From JAVVHH01 sp050954595 (GTDB lineage Bacteria; Pseudomonadota; Alphaproteobacteria; Acetobacterales; Acetobacteraceae), in assembly GCA_050954595.1 (NCBI GenBank), contig JBPBQE010000214.1:3735-67734 (forward strand): a DNA stretch of 64,000 nt, read 5' to 3'. Below the pieces are notes generated by a model. It saw only the letters and a list, made by a program, of their open reading frames with translations. It had not been told where the DNA came from and made no database searches. Shown here piece after piece: positions 52,401-60,623 of this stretch. Both the position numbers and the translations under genes were made by a program. Numbering within the stretch: the first letter of the stretch is position 1; each line of letters opens with the position of its first letter.

Positions 52401-53303
52401 ATGGACACGCCGATGCCGCTAGAAGCCCATCACCGTGGGACGCAGATCCCAGCAACGGCGGCATTCCGCATCGATCGGCCGTCGACGCAGACCACCCCTC
52501 TGGTTTTTGCATCCCCGCATTCCGGTCGTGGCTATCCCAGCACTTTTCTCGATTTTGCCCGGTTGGATGCCGTTGGACTTCGCCGCAGCGAGGATTGCTT
52601 CGTGGACGAATTATACGCCGGCGCGATCGCGGCTGGCGCGCCGTTGCTGTCGGCGACGTTTGCCCGCGCGTATTGCGACCCGAACCGTGAAAAATGGGAG
52701 CTCGACCCGGCGATGTTCGTGGATGCGCTTCCAGAGTGGGTGAACACCACGAGCGCGCGGGTAGGCGCCGGGCTGGGAACACTTGCGCGGGTGGTAGCGT
52801 CGGGTGAGTCGATCTATCGGCGCAAGCTGTCGTTCGGAGAGGCCGAGTTCCGCGTGCGCACGTATTGGGAGCCCTATCATGCGGCGTTGCGGCAGCTCCT
52901 CGACGACACTAAGCAGGCGTTCGGAGCTTGCCTGCTGATCGACTGCCATTCGATGCCAGCGCAAGCTTATGCGGATGGGCGCAGATCGCCCGATGTCATC
53001 CTCGGCGACGCTCACGGGACCGCCTGTTCGCCGCGGATCATGCGAGCTATTGAAACGATCTTATTGGACCTCGGCTTCGTGGTCCGCCGCAACGACCCGT
53101 ATGCCGGCGGCTATGTGACGCGGCACTATGGGCGGCCACGTGAGCTGGTTCACACGCTGCAACTCGAGTTGGCGCGTGGCCTCTATATGGATGAGGCACG
53201 GCTCACCCGTTCCGCGCAGTTTGACGACGTTCAGCGAAAATTGGCGGAGTTCGCACTGCGGCTCGGCATCGAAGCGCCGGACTTGCTGTCTCTGAAGACC
53301 TAG
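52401..53303 (+). CDS. N-formylglutamate amidohydrolase family protein
   Basis: A 300-residue protein of the N-formylglutamate amidohydrolase family, which frees glutamate from formylglutamate at the end of one histidine degradation route. Zinc-site blocks are FASPHSGRGYP, RSEDCFVDELY, ACLLIDCHSMP and the late GGYVTRHYGRP. The ATG at 52401 is used; the ATG at 52413 is an alternative. No hut genes are near, so a role in histidine use is not supported by context, and related activity on other N-acyl amino acids is possible. Confidence 0.88.
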   Translation: MDTPMPLEAHHRGTQIPATAAFRIDRPSTQTTPLVFASPHSGRGYPSTFLDFARLDAVGLRRSEDCFVDELYAGAIAAGAPLLSATFARAYCDPNREKWELDPAMFVDALPEWVNTTSARVGAGLGTLARVVASGESIYRRKLSFGEAEFRVRTYWEPYHAALRQLLDDTKQAFGACLLIDCHSMPAQAYADGRRSPDVILGDAHGTACSPRIMRAIETILLDLGFVVRRNDPYAGGYVTRHYGRPRELVHTLQLELARGLYMDEARLTRSAQFDDVQRKLAEFALRLGIEAPDLLSLKT

Positions 53304-53363
53304 CTGCTCCCTAAAGTAGCTGCGTTAACGAAGTTTTTACCAGGCCGGGGCATCATCTTCCGC

Positions 53364-54170
53364 ATGCACTGGCGCCTTTTGCTTCTCATGCTGGCCGTGA
53401 TCGGGGTTTTCAGCCCGGCTCATGCCGACGTTCCGCCGCCGGCACTGTGTCGGTCTGCCATTGCGGCAGCCGAACGCAGCTACGGCATTCCGGACCGCTT
53501 GATGCAGGCAATCGGGGTCGTCGAGAGTGGCCGCGCGGATGAGCGCGGGGGCGTGACTGCTTGGCCGTGGACCATCAACGTCGAGGGTGTCGGCTACGTC
53601 TTCGAGACCAAACAGGAGGCGATCGCAGCCGTGAACGAGCATCGTGCGCGGGGCGCACGGTCGATCGACGTCGGCTGCATGCAGGTCAACCTCATGCATC
53701 ACGGCGATGCATTCGGCTCGCTCGAGCAAGCCTTCGATCCCAGCGCCAATTCGCGTTATGCGGCTCAGTTCCTGCAGAACCTGATGGCGCAGACGGGCTC
53801 CTGGCCTCGCGCAACGGCCGGCTACCATTCACTGACGCCTGATATCGGCGCCGATTACGGGCGAAAAGTGTTGGCCGTGTGGGCACGACCGGGCTTGGGC
53901 GAGCCGGTGCCGTTTATTTCGGTACGGCGCGGTGCCAACACGGCCAACCTCGTGCCGCCAGCCAACGCCTTCACGTCGACGCCGAGCAGCCCGATCGCTC
54001 CCTCGCCGGGCGGACTGTCCATGCCGGGAAGCATGACAGCCCATGTCATCCAGAGTGCCCCCGGTGCGACAGCCGGTGCCGGGGGCGGGTCAGGCACCGG
54101 GCGCGGTCTGTCCGCCTATCGTCTTGCACCGACACGGCTTGCCACGACGCTCGGCTTTCGTCGCGGCTGA
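53364..54170 (+). CDS. Lytic transglycosylase-like protein (SLT domain)
   Basis: A 268-residue exported protein. The signal peptide (1-21, ending AHA) is followed by an SLT-like lysozyme fold (about 28-170). The likely catalytic glutamate is Glu54 in AIGVVESGR, and GCMQVNLMHHG and AGYHS are the other family blocks. It would cut peptidoglycan in the periplasm. Residues about 190-268 are Pro/Ser/Gly-rich and probably disordered. It stands alone and is convergent with the acyl-CoA dehydrogenase gene. Its partner machine, if any (secretion or flagella), is not in the window. Confidence 0.85.
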   Translation: MHWRLLLLMLAVIGVFSPAHADVPPPALCRSAIAAAERSYGIPDRLMQAIGVVESGRADERGGVTAWPWTINVEGVGYVFETKQEAIAAVNEHRARGARSIDVGCMQVNLMHHGDAFGSLEQAFDPSANSRYAAQFLQNLMAQTGSWPRATAGYHSLTPDIGADYGRKVLAVWARPGLGEPVPFISVRRGANTANLVPPANAFTSTPSSPIAPSPGGLSMPGSMTAHVIQSAPGATAGAGGGSGTGRGLSAYRLAPTRLATTLGFRRG

Positions 54171-54232
54171 GGTCGTTTCCGAACCAAACAGCCACGACGA
54201 AGACGTTCTAGCTCACTCGGCTGAGCACAGGC

Positions 54233-55399
54233 TCAGTAGCTTCGTGGCAGTCCGAGAACGTGTTCGGCGACAAACGAGAGAACCAGATTGGTGCTGATCG
54301 GCGCGACTTGATAAAGCCGCGTTTCCCGGTATTTGCGCTCAACGTCGTATTCCTCGGCAAAGCCAAACCCGCCATGGGTCTGCACGCAGGCTTCAGCGGC
54401 CGCCCAACTGGCATCTGCCGCCAGCAGCTTGGCCATATTCGCTTGCTCGCCGCACGGTAGCCCGGCGGCGAAACGCTCACACCCATCGTGAACCATCAAC
54501 TCCGCTGCCCGCATCTGGGCGTAGGCACGCGCAATCGGAAATTGAATGCCCTGGTTCTGCCCGATCGGGCGACCGAACACCAAGCGATCCCGTGCATAGG
54601 CGACAGACTTGTTGGTGAACCACTTAGCATCGCCGATGCATTCGGCGGCGATCAGCAAACGCTCGGCGTTCATGCCATCGAGAATGTAGCGGAACCCCTT
54701 CCCTTCTTCCCCAACTAGGCTGTCGGCCGGAATACGCATCTGGTCGAAGAAGACTTCACAGGAATTATGATTCATCATCGTACGGATTGGCCGGATTGTC
54801 AGGCCGTTATCGCGCACAAGTCGCATATCGAAGATGAAGACGGACAAACCGTCCGTGCGCTTCTTGACCTGATCCTGAGGTGTCGTTCGCGCCAGCACCA
54901 TCATGAGATCGGAATACTCGGCACGGCTCGTCCAAATCTTCTGTCCGTCAATGATATAACTATCGCCGTCCAACCGAGCCGTCGTACGCAGGCTGCTGGT
55001 GTCGGTACCGCTGGTCGGCTCCGTGACGCCGAACGCCTGTAAGCGCAGCGCTCCACTGGCGATCTGCGGTAAGTACGCTTCCTTTTGTGCAATGGACCCA
55101 TGTCGAAGCACGGTTCCCATCATGTACATCTGCGCATGGCATGCAGCGCCGTTGCAGCCTTCGGCATGGATCGTTTCGAGAATCTCGGCTGCCTCGGCCA
55201 GTCCCAGGCCGGCCCCGCCATACTGCTCCGGGATCAGCGCCCCCAGATAGCCAGCCTCGGTCAGCGCAGCGACGAACTCGGTCGGGTAAGCTCGCTTAGT
55301 GTCGAGTTCGCGCCAGTACGCACCGGGAAACCGAGCGCACAACTTGGCGACCTCATCGCGGATGGCGCTATCGCTCCGCGGTTTAACAGCATTATCCAT
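54233..55399 (-). CDS. Acyl-CoA dehydrogenase family protein
   Basis: A 388-residue FAD-dependent dehydrogenase that introduces a trans-2 double bond into acyl-CoA or a related thioester. The family blocks LRLQAFGVTEPTSGTDTSSLRT, DGQKIWTSRAEYSDLMMVLART and the late QTHGGFGFAEEYDVERKYRETRL (FAD/dimer contacts) are present. The ATG at 55399 has GGGAG about 6 bases upstream; an ATG two codons earlier (55405) is possible. No other beta-oxidation genes adjoin it, so the substrate is open. Confidence 0.9.
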   Translation of the reverse strand: MDNAVKPRSDSAIRDEVAKLCARFPGAYWRELDTKRAYPTEFVAALTEAGYLGALIPEQYGGAGLGLAEAAEILETIHAEGCNGAACHAQMYMMGTVLRHGSIAQKEAYLPQIASGALRLQAFGVTEPTSGTDTSSLRTTARLDGDSYIIDGQKIWTSRAEYSDLMMVLARTTPQDQVKKRTDGLSVFIFDMRLVRDNGLTIRPIRTMMNHNSCEVFFDQMRIPADSLVGEEGKGFRYILDGMNAERLLIAAECIGDAKWFTNKSVAYARDRLVFGRPIGQNQGIQFPIARAYAQMRAAELMVHDGCERFAAGLPCGEQANMAKLLAADASWAAAEACVQTHGGFGFAEEYDVERKYRETRLYQVAPISTNLVLSFVAEHVLGLPRSY

Positions 55400-55507
55400 G
55401 ACCATCTCCCTGTCTCAACCAAAGCACAGGCGATCCGGCTCGGCCATCCACATCACCGTGGGCCAAGGCAGCTTACTTCCGTGCCTCAAGAAGTCCCTTG
55501 TTAAGGG

Positions 55508-55861
55508 CTAGTCGGCGAGCGCTTCGCGGATGGCGTGATCGAGTTCAACCGTTCTGAACGGCTTGCGGATCAATCGGCACGACGTCGCCTGCGGCGTGAA
55601 ATAGCCCGAGATCATGACGACCTTGAGGCTGCGGTAGCGAGCGCTCGCCAAGTCACACAGTTCGAAACCCGACATTCCAGGCATGCGGATATCGGTGACC
55701 ATTACCTCGAGATCCGGAAACTCGGCGAGTTTCTCCAAAGCCTCGAATCCGTTGGTCGCCTGTAAGACGCGGTAGCCAAGCTCCTCCAGCATGTCGGCTG
55801 ACGTTTCGCGAACGTCATCATTGTCGTCGACGAGCAGAACATGATGGGGGTGGTCGGACAC
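55508..55861 (-). CDS. Single-domain response regulator
   Basis: A 117-residue CheY-like receiver with no output domain. Acidic residues DDNDD (12-16), phosphoacceptor Asp57 (MVTDIRMPGMSG), a Ser/Thr switch in VVMISGY and the late Lys in LIRKPFRT are all present, so it should be phosphorylated normally. The start is GTG at 55861 with GAGGAG a few bases before. No kinase is adjacent; it may serve in a phosphorelay or bind a partner protein. Confidence 0.9.
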   Translation of the reverse strand: MSDHPHHVLLVDDNDDVRETSADMLEELGYRVLQATNGFEALEKLAEFPDLEVMVTDIRMPGMSGFELCDLASARYRSLKVVMISGYFTPQATSCRLIRKPFRTVELDHAIREALAD

Positions 55862-56027
55862 ACACTCTCCTCGGACGCATGGCAGCGAGCGACCGTAGCA
55901 AGTCTGACGTCTACCTGACGCAATCGGTCGGATGCACCCGCATAACGAAATCCAATCGTCAAAATCTCGTGGGCTCGGAATCTCAGCCAGCGTTCGCCAA
56001 GAAGATACAACCAGAACGCGAAATTAT

Positions 56028-56054
56028 TTGACGATATAATATCGTTGATATAAC
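56028..56054 (+). promoter_or_regulatory. Possible promoter with palindromic operator before the repeat protein
   Basis: In an AT-rich patch TTGACG (56028-56033) and TATAAC (56049-56054) are spaced 15 bases apart, resembling -35 and -10 boxes. A perfect palindrome CGATATAATATCG (56032-56044) lies between and over them, where a repressor could bind. The spacing is shorter than ideal, so this is only a proposal. Confidence 0.4.
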
Positions 56055-56086
56055 GTTTGGTTGCGCCAGCCTGGCGGGGTCAATCA

Positions 56087-57691
56087 ATGCCATCTCAACT
56101 TATCACCGACGCCGCCACAGTTCGCACGGCGCTTTTGGGCATAACAACACCGATCAGCGACGTCACCATTCCTGATCAGGGAAACGGAGCCGTGATCGCC
56201 GTCGTCAGCACGCGCCTAGGTGCGGTATCGGCTGATACGGCGCCAGGCGCCGTCGTTAGGGGCAGCGGCTCGCATTTCCTGTCGATCAGCGGCACCTCGG
56301 CCCAAGTCGCAGCCAAGCTTGCGACCCTCGCCTACATCAGCGAGACACCCGGCCCCGATCAATTGTCCATCGTCCTGCTCGCCCCCGGTGTCGCCGCACT
56401 GCCAATCGTGCAGACATCGCTCGCCGTTCTTCCGCTAACTGGCCTACCCCCGGTCGCGAGCAATCAGGTTTATTTTGATATCGGTACTTTGACGCTAGAA
56501 TCGCGCCTGCTGAATGGCCCCGATTTGGTGATTAGGGAGCCCGCTGGCAGCCTGAACGCGGCAACGATCATCTTGGCCAACAGTACGGTCGGGGCAGCAA
56601 GCCATCTGACGATCCGCAATGGCGGTGCTGCCGCAGGCGTAATGCCACGGCTTGCGATAGCCGGCCGGGTCGAACTCGCGGGGTCAACCAGCTTGGTCGG
56701 CAACGGCACAGCGGTTTCGCTAGCCCTCGGTGCTACGTTGATCAACGAAGGATCGATGGCCATCGACGCTCATGCGACCCGCTTTACCGGCGGTGGCACC
56801 CTCGTCAACGACGGACTAATCCGTATTACAGGGGACGACGTCGCTGGTGCTCCCATCCAGATCGCTACGGCACTCGCTGGCTCCGGCACTGTCGCGCTGA
56901 ACGCTGGCGCGTCGCTCATACTCGGCGCCAGCGTCGGCGCTGGCGAGACCATCTATTTCGACAGCGGAGCCAACACGCTCCATCTCGCCCATGCCAATCT
57001 TTTCGCGGGCGCGATCACCGGGCTCTCGCTCGGCAATACGATCGTGCTCGATGGTGTCACCGCCTCCGACGCACTTTATACGCGCGGGGCTGATGCCGGC
57101 GACGACGTCCTGACACTGCGCAACGGGGCACTCACTGTCGCAAAACTCCACATCAACGCACCGGAAGCCGGAACTGCATTCCATCTCAGCACCGATGCCG
57201 CCGGCAACGCCACGATCTCGCTGACGCCCGTCAATCCCGGCACCGTGGATGTATTCCGCTTCTTCGACATCGCGCACGGCACTCAGTTACTCACACAGGA
57301 TGCCGTCGAGCGTGACACCATCCTAACCACCCGGCCGGACCTACAGTACGAAGGCGTCGGGCTTCACGCGGTCAACCCGGCGCATGCCTCGCCAAGCGCC
57401 GTCGACGTGTATCGCTTCTTCGACACCAACAACGGCACGCATTTCATGACATCGAGCGTGTCGGAGCGGGATAGCGTGCTGGCCAGCCGCCCAGACCTGA
57501 TGTTCGAACCGAGCAGCACCATGCTCGAGCACGCGACCGCCCAAACCGGCGACTCCGCCGTTTACCGCTTCTTCAACAGCACCAACGGCGCTCACTTCTT
57601 TACGGCCGACGCGGGTGAACGAGCTTCGATCCTGTCGACGCGGCCGGATATGAACTTTGAGGGAATCGCGTTCTACGCGCCTGCGACGTAG
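56087..57691 (+). CDS. Putative surface/secreted protein with three DUF5648-like repeats
   Basis: A 534-residue protein with no known activity. Residues about 1-380 are Gly/Ala/Thr/Asn-rich with repeating short beta stretches (LTIRNGGAAAGVMPRLAI, GGGTLVNDGLIRITGD), as in beta-helix surface proteins. The C-terminus has three copies of about 42 residues (387-430, 439-482, 491-531) with the pattern VYRFFD-x-x-NGTHFMT...ERDSVLASRPDL-x-FE, which resembles DUF5648. The ATG at 56087 is preferred over a TTG at 56057. No classical signal peptide is seen, so export by type I or another route is only a guess. Its composition is less GC-rich than its neighbours. Confidence 0.72.
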   Translation: MPSQLITDAATVRTALLGITTPISDVTIPDQGNGAVIAVVSTRLGAVSADTAPGAVVRGSGSHFLSISGTSAQVAAKLATLAYISETPGPDQLSIVLLAPGVAALPIVQTSLAVLPLTGLPPVASNQVYFDIGTLTLESRLLNGPDLVIREPAGSLNAATIILANSTVGAASHLTIRNGGAAAGVMPRLAIAGRVELAGSTSLVGNGTAVSLALGATLINEGSMAIDAHATRFTGGGTLVNDGLIRITGDDVAGAPIQIATALAGSGTVALNAGASLILGASVGAGETIYFDSGANTLHLAHANLFAGAITGLSLGNTIVLDGVTASDALYTRGADAGDDVLTLRNGALTVAKLHINAPEAGTAFHLSTDAAGNATISLTPVNPGTVDVFRFFDIAHGTQLLTQDAVERDTILTTRPDLQYEGVGLHAVNPAHASPSAVDVYRFFDTNNGTHFMTSSVSERDSVLASRPDLMFEPSSTMLEHATAQTGDSAVYRFFNSTNGAHFFTADAGERASILSTRPDMNFEGIAFYAPAT

Positions 57692-57710
57692 GCCACAGGG
57701 AAAGCAGTCC

Positions 57711-57803
57711 TGGCGGAGGGGATGAGATTCGAACTCACGATACGGCTTGACGCCGTATGGCGGTTTAGCAAACCGCTGCCTTCAGCCACTCGGCCACCCC
57801 TCC
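57711..57803 (-). tRNA. tRNA-Ser(GCT)
   Basis: On the minus strand a class II tRNA of 93 bases including the encoded CCA. The acceptor stem is GGAGGGG/CCCCTCC and the anticodon stem-loop GCGGTTTGCTAAACCGC has anticodon GCT. A long variable arm (CATACGGCGTCAAGCCGTATCG) is typical of serine. The T-arm is GAGTTCGAATCTC and the discriminator is G. Confidence 0.96.
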
Positions 57804-57852
57804 GCCGGGATTGCAACAGCACAGCGTTTGCCATGTCCTTCTACGTGTCTGC

Positions 57853-58473
57853 CTAGCCGAGCGCAACCTCGAAGCCGCGTTTCGTGCCCGGACGCATCAT
57901 CATGGCATCGTACCAACGTTTCACGTTGGGGAAGTCGGCCAGGTCGATCTGGTGCCGCTGATGACGCCAGGCCCAGCCGACGCAGGCGAAATCGGCGATC
58001 GAGACATCGCCGGCGACAAATTCGACGATTGCCAACCGCCGGTCGAGCACGCCGTAGAGGCGCCGGGTCTCCTTCTGGAATCGCTGCAGCCCATAGGTCC
58101 GATCGGCCTCATTGACGGTCAGGAAATGATGGACCTGCCCGAGCATCGGCCCGAAGCCGCCCATCTGCCACATCAGCCACTCCGTTACCGCGACCCGGCC
58201 CCGTGGGTCGGTTGGCATGAACTGGCCGGTCTTCTCGGCGAGATAGAGCAGGATGGCGCCGGACTCGAACACGGAAATCGGGGTTCCGCCGGGTCCCTCT
58301 GCGTCGACGATCGCGGGGATGCGGTTGTTTGGGCTGATTTCGAGGAAAGCCGGTTCGAATTGCTGATCCTTGGAGATGTCGACCGACTTGACCTTATAGG
58401 CCAGCCCCATTTCCTCGAGCGCGACGCTGATCTTGCGGCCGTTCGGCGTGTTCCACGTATGAAGCGTGATCAT
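57853..58473 (-). CDS. Glutathione S-transferase (YfcG-like)
   Basis: A 206-residue cytosolic GST of the YfcG/YghU-like group. The thioredoxin-like N-terminal domain (about 1-85) has TPNGRKISVALEEMGL, with Asn near the thiol site, ISPNNRIPAIVD with the cis-Pro, and the glutathione motif FESGAILLYLAEKTG. The all-helical C-terminal domain has VSIADFACVGW. The ATG at 58473 overlaps the doxX stop by four bases (ATGA), so the two are co-expressed. The substrate is unknown; disulfide-bond reductase activity is the best-known role of this group. Confidence 0.92.
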   Translation of the reverse strand: MITLHTWNTPNGRKISVALEEMGLAYKVKSVDISKDQQFEPAFLEISPNNRIPAIVDAEGPGGTPISVFESGAILLYLAEKTGQFMPTDPRGRVAVTEWLMWQMGGFGPMLGQVHHFLTVNEADRTYGLQRFQKETRRLYGVLDRRLAIVEFVAGDVSIADFACVGWAWRHQRHQIDLADFPNVKRWYDAMMMRPGTKRGFEVALG

Positions 58474-59120
58474 CGAGCTATTCTCCCGGGTGAATGAGAT
58501 GGGCGATCGATGCTGCGCTGCCACAGCGGCGCGAGCAATGCGTCGAGCCCGAGGCTGTAGCGGCCTCCGACCACGGCGGACATGGCCTGTGCGGCAGCCA
58601 GGAAAATGTATTCCCAGGGCCACTCGTTCGGATGACGGTAAAGCCCGATCCAGAGCCCGATCGCGTAGATCGCCCCGAGCGACGCCATCGGGCGCACGAA
58701 CAGCCCGAGCAGCAAACTGATCGCCAACCCCATCTCGGCCGCGAATACCAGCGGATCGACGATCACCAGGTTCGGCAGCACCATCGCGTCGACGAACCAA
58801 CCGAACCAGGGCCAGGCCGCGTTGTCGACCATCTGCTCGGCCCAATACTGCAGGCCGGGCGCGACCGGAAACGGCAGCTTCCACAGCGCGCCCTGGAACC
58901 ACACGATCCCGATCATCGCCCGGATCAGCCAAGCCCAGAACGGTCCCGATGCCGGCTCGCCGCCCTGTCGCCGCCAGGCCGCCAAAGCAATGATGCCGCT
59001 CGCGACGACGAGAAACGCAAACAAGCCGACAAACAGCCAGCGCAGATCGCCCAGGGCCACCTGATCCGGCTGCGCGCCCACGAGGAAATCCCAGGCATCG
59101 CTGAACGGATCAGTCTTCAT
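58470..59120 (-). CDS. DoxX-like membrane protein
   Basis: A 216-residue protein with four or five membrane helices, resembling the DoxX family: WLIRAMIGIVWFQGALWKLPF, then VFAAEMGLAISLLLGLFVRPMASLGA. Family members include thiosulfate:quinone oxidoreductase subunits and redox-linked membrane proteins; the activity here is unknown. It overlaps the GST gene and follows gatB by 51 bases on the same strand. The pairing with a GST suggests a thiol or oxidative-stress role, by inference only. Confidence 0.75.
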   Translation of the reverse strand: MKTDPFSDAWDFLVGAQPDQVALGDLRWLFVGLFAFLVVASGIIALAAWRRQGGEPASGPFWAWLIRAMIGIVWFQGALWKLPFPVAPGLQYWAEQMVDNAAWPWFGWFVDAMVLPNLVIVDPLVFAAEMGLAISLLLGLFVRPMASLGAIYAIGLWIGLYRHPNEWPWEYIFLAAAQAMSAVVGGRYSLGLDALLAPLWQRSIDRPSHSPGRIAR

Positions 59121-59171
59121 GCCGTCGTCATCCCTGGACCATGCCTTCTCGTGACGCCGGCACGAGCAGCA

Positions 59172-60623
59172 TTATCCCAGCTTGGATTTCAGCACGTCGT
59201 TGACGAGCGCCGGGTTACCCTTGCCGGCCATGGCCTTCATGACTTGGCCTACGAAGAAGCCGAACAGCTTCTCCTTGCCGCCCTTATACTCGGCGAGCTT
59301 GTCCGGGTTGGCGTCGAGCACCTTTTGCACCGCCTCGTCGATGGCACCGGTATCGGTCACCTGGCGCAGACCCTTGGCCTCCACGATCGCCGCCGGGCTC
59401 TCGCCGGTTTCGACCATGGCCTCGAATACCTCCTTGGCGATACGGCCGTTGATGGTCTTGTCGGTCAGTAGGTCGACCAACTCGCCCAGTGCCGCGGCCG
59501 AGACCGGGCTGGTTTGGATCGTGGTGCCGGTCCGGTTCAAGGCGGCGAAGAAGTCGCCCGTCATCCAGTTTGCCGCCAGCCTGGCATCGCGCCCCTTGGC
59601 GACGGTCTCATAGAAGGCTGCCGTCTCCTTCTCGGCTACCAGCACGCCGGCATCGTAGACCGGCAAGCCATACTCGCTCACGAACCGCGCCCGCTTGGCG
59701 TCTGGCAGCTCGGGCAACTCGCGCTTGAGATCCTCAACCCAGTTCTCGTCCAGCACCAGTGGCAACAAATCCGGGTCCGGGAAGTAGCGATAGTCGTGCG
59801 CATCCTCCTTAGACCGCATCGACCGGGTCTCGCCGCGTGACGGGTCGAACAGCCGCGTCTCTTGCTCGACAGTACCGCCGCCTTCCCAGACGCCTACCTG
59901 ACGCGTCGCTTCCGCCTCGATCGCCTGCATTACGAAGCGGATCGAGTTGACGTTCTTGATCTCGCAGCGGGTGCGGAACGGCTCGCCGTGCTTGCGGACC
60001 GAGACGTTGACGTCGGCGCGCATGGAGCCCTCCTCCATGTTGCCGTCGCAGGTGCCGAGATAGCGCAGGATGGTGCGCATCTTGCGCAGATAGGCGCCGG
60101 CTTCTTCCGGGCTGCGCATGTCGGGCTCGCTGACAATCTCCATCAGCGCGACACCGGAGCGGTTGAGGTCGATGTAGCTCTTGGTCGCGTGCTGATCATG
60201 CAGCGACTTGCCGGCATCCTGCTCGAGGTGCAGCCGGGTCACGCCGATGCGCTTGGACGAGCCGTCGGCCAGCTCGACCTCGATCACGCCGGCGCCGACG
60301 ATCGGGTGCGCGAACTGGCTGATCTGATAGCCGGCCGGCAAGTCGGCATAGAAGTAGTTCTTCCGGTCGAACCGGCTGACCAGGTTGATCTGCGCCTCCA
60401 ACCCCAGCCCAGTGCGCACGGCTTGCGCCACGCACTCGCGGTTCAACACCGGCAACATGCCGGGGAATGCCGCATCGACGAAGCTGACCTGGCTGTTCGG
60501 GTCGGCCCCGAACGCCGTGGCCGCGCCGCTGAACAGCTTGGACTGGCTGATCACTTGGGCATGGACCTCGAGGCCCACGACGATCTCCCACGTGCCAGTC
60601 GCACCTTCGATCACATAGCTCAT
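59172..60623 (-). CDS. gatB: Asp/Glu-tRNA amidotransferase subunit B
   Basis: GatB activates the misacylated Glu-tRNA(Gln) or Asp-tRNA(Asn) and binds the tRNA. The 483-residue protein has the family blocks WEIVVGLEVHAQV, FDRKNYFYADLPAGYQISQ, MRADVNVSVRKHGEPFRTR and EIKNVNSIRFVMQAIEAEATRQ, and ends in the helical YqeY-like tail (about 335-483). The start overlaps the gatA stop by four bases. Normal length. Confidence 0.97.
   Translation of the reverse strand: MSYVIEGATGTWEIVVGLEVHAQVISQSKLFSGAATAFGADPNSQVSFVDAAFPGMLPVLNRECVAQAVRTGLGLEAQINLVSRFDRKNYFYADLPAGYQISQFAHPIVGAGVIEVELADGSSKRIGVTRLHLEQDAGKSLHDQHATKSYIDLNRSGVALMEIVSEPDMRSPEEAGAYLRKMRTILRYLGTCDGNMEEGSMRADVNVSVRKHGEPFRTRCEIKNVNSIRFVMQAIEAEATRQVGVWEGGGTVEQETRLFDPSRGETRSMRSKEDAHDYRYFPDPDLLPLVLDENWVEDLKRELPELPDAKRARFVSEYGLPVYDAGVLVAEKETAAFYETVAKGRDARLAANWMTGDFFAALNRTGTTIQTSPVSAAALGELVDLLTDKTINGRIAKEVFEAMVETGESPAAIVEAKGLRQVTDTGAIDEAVQKVLDANPDKLAEYKGGKEKLFGFFVGQVMKAMAGKGNPALVNDVLKSKLG

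Noticed and set aside
54221..54236. CTGAGC/GCTCAG inverted repeat between the SLT and acyl-CoA dehydrogenase genes
   Set aside because: Only 6 bp of stem and no T-tract on either strand; not enough to call a terminator.
59148..59166. CTCGTG/CACGAG hairpin between gatB and the DoxX gene
   Set aside because: Short stem, 7-base loop and no T-tract; not enough to split the run of genes.
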